This document shows, in pieces, positions 6,938 through 7,228 of a stretch of 7,228 bases of DNA. The notes beneath the pieces are model-generated. The model was not told the DNA's origin. It did no database searches and was given only the letters and a program-made list of their open reading frames with translations. Numbering within the stretch: position 1 is the stretch's first letter; every line of letters begins with the position of its first letter. A program made the position numbers and the translations under genes. Source of the DNA: Clostridia bacterium (GTDB taxonomy: Bacteria > Bacillota_A > Clostridia > Oscillospirales > CAG-272); contig JAGDAM010000369.1 of the NCBI GenBank assembly GCA_017959485.1, positions 1-7,228 of the forward strand, read 5' to 3'.

Positions 6938-7228
6938 ATGAAAAACACAGAAAAAACGATGGACAAGATCGTCGCGCTCTGCAAGACGCGCGGCTTCATA
7001 TTCGCCGGATCGGAGATCTACGGCGGCCTCGCCAACACCTGGGATTACGGACCGCTCGGCGTCGAGCTCAAGAACAACGTAAAACGCGCCTGGTGGAAGA
7101 AATTCGTCCAGGAGAACAGATACAACGTCGGCCTTGACGCCGCGATACTTATGAATCCGCAGACATGGGTCGCCTCGGGACACCTCGCCGGCTTTTCGGA
7201 TCCACTGATGGACTGCCGCGAATGCCAC
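6938..7228 (+). CDS. glyS: Glycyl-tRNA synthetase, dimeric class II type, N-terminal part
   Basis: This enzyme charges tRNA-Gly with glycine in the cytosol. Only the first 97 codons are in the window; the frame is open to the right edge. The sequence is the eukaryote-like alpha2 form (also named glyQS), not the separate alpha and beta subunits of GlyQ/GlyS. Diagnostic stretches are [20 protein letters not shown] (residues 19-38), then [33 protein letters not shown] and the start of a Cys-containing insert (MDCRECH). The ATG at 6938 is supported by AAGG (6927-6930) seven bases upstream and fits the family N-terminus; the second Met (codon 8) is less likely. It begins 32 bases after the LCP gene with no terminator, promoter or T-box between them, so read-through from the promoter near 5700 is plausible. 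Confidence 0.95.
   Translation, partial: MKNTEKTMDKIVALCKTRGFIFAGSEIYGGLANTWDYGPLGVELKNNVKRAWWKKFVQENRYNVGLDAAILMNPQTWVASGHLAGFSDPLMDCRECH

Noticed and set aside
6704..7228. Open frame on the minus strand running off the right edge
   Set aside because: It overlaps the LCP C-terminus and the conserved glycyl-tRNA synthetase N-terminus, both clear on the + strand.

Overview
The window looks like an ordinary, gene-dense piece of chromosome from a Gram-positive, GC-rich member of the Clostridia, probably an uncultured gut or anaerobe lineage. The assignment is an inference from four things: a mutS-mutL pair with an endonuclease-type MutL, a Tgt whose sequence follows the clostridial form closely, an LCP-family (LytR-CpsA-Psr) envelope protein, and a dimeric-type (alpha2) glycyl-tRNA synthetase. 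All genes are on the + strand.

Layout. Positions 1-2457 hold mutS, which enters from the left edge and lacks about its first 45 residues. mutL follows after 6 bases (2464-4440), then tgt after 21 bases (4462-5598). The tight spacing and shared strand suggest one mutS-mutL-tgt transcript that begins upstream of the window. The 182-base gap after tgt is the only sizeable non-coding stretch. It holds dyad symmetries that may end the tgt transcript, then a convincing sigma-A-type promoter (TTGATT, 17-base spacer, TATAAT) and a leader of about 60 bases that can fold in two exclusive ways. This drives a membrane-anchored, divergent LCP-family protein (5781-6905). A glycyl-tRNA synthetase gene starts 32 bases later and runs off the right edge (6938-7228).

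How the genes relate. MutS recognises mismatches and recruits MutL, which here keeps the metal-binding residues of the nicking endonuclease, so this is a MutH-independent repair pair. Tgt inserts a queuosine precursor into tRNA, and GlyRS charges tRNA-Gly. The LCP protein acts outside the membrane on cell-wall glycopolymers, if it is active. No functional link between the repair genes and the envelope or translation genes is visible.

I did not find a clear new biological system. The most unusual items are the LCP protein, which lacks two arginines expected in the active site and has a large insertion between its two expected catalytic aspartates, and the degenerate sliding-clamp-binding motifs in both MutS and MutL.
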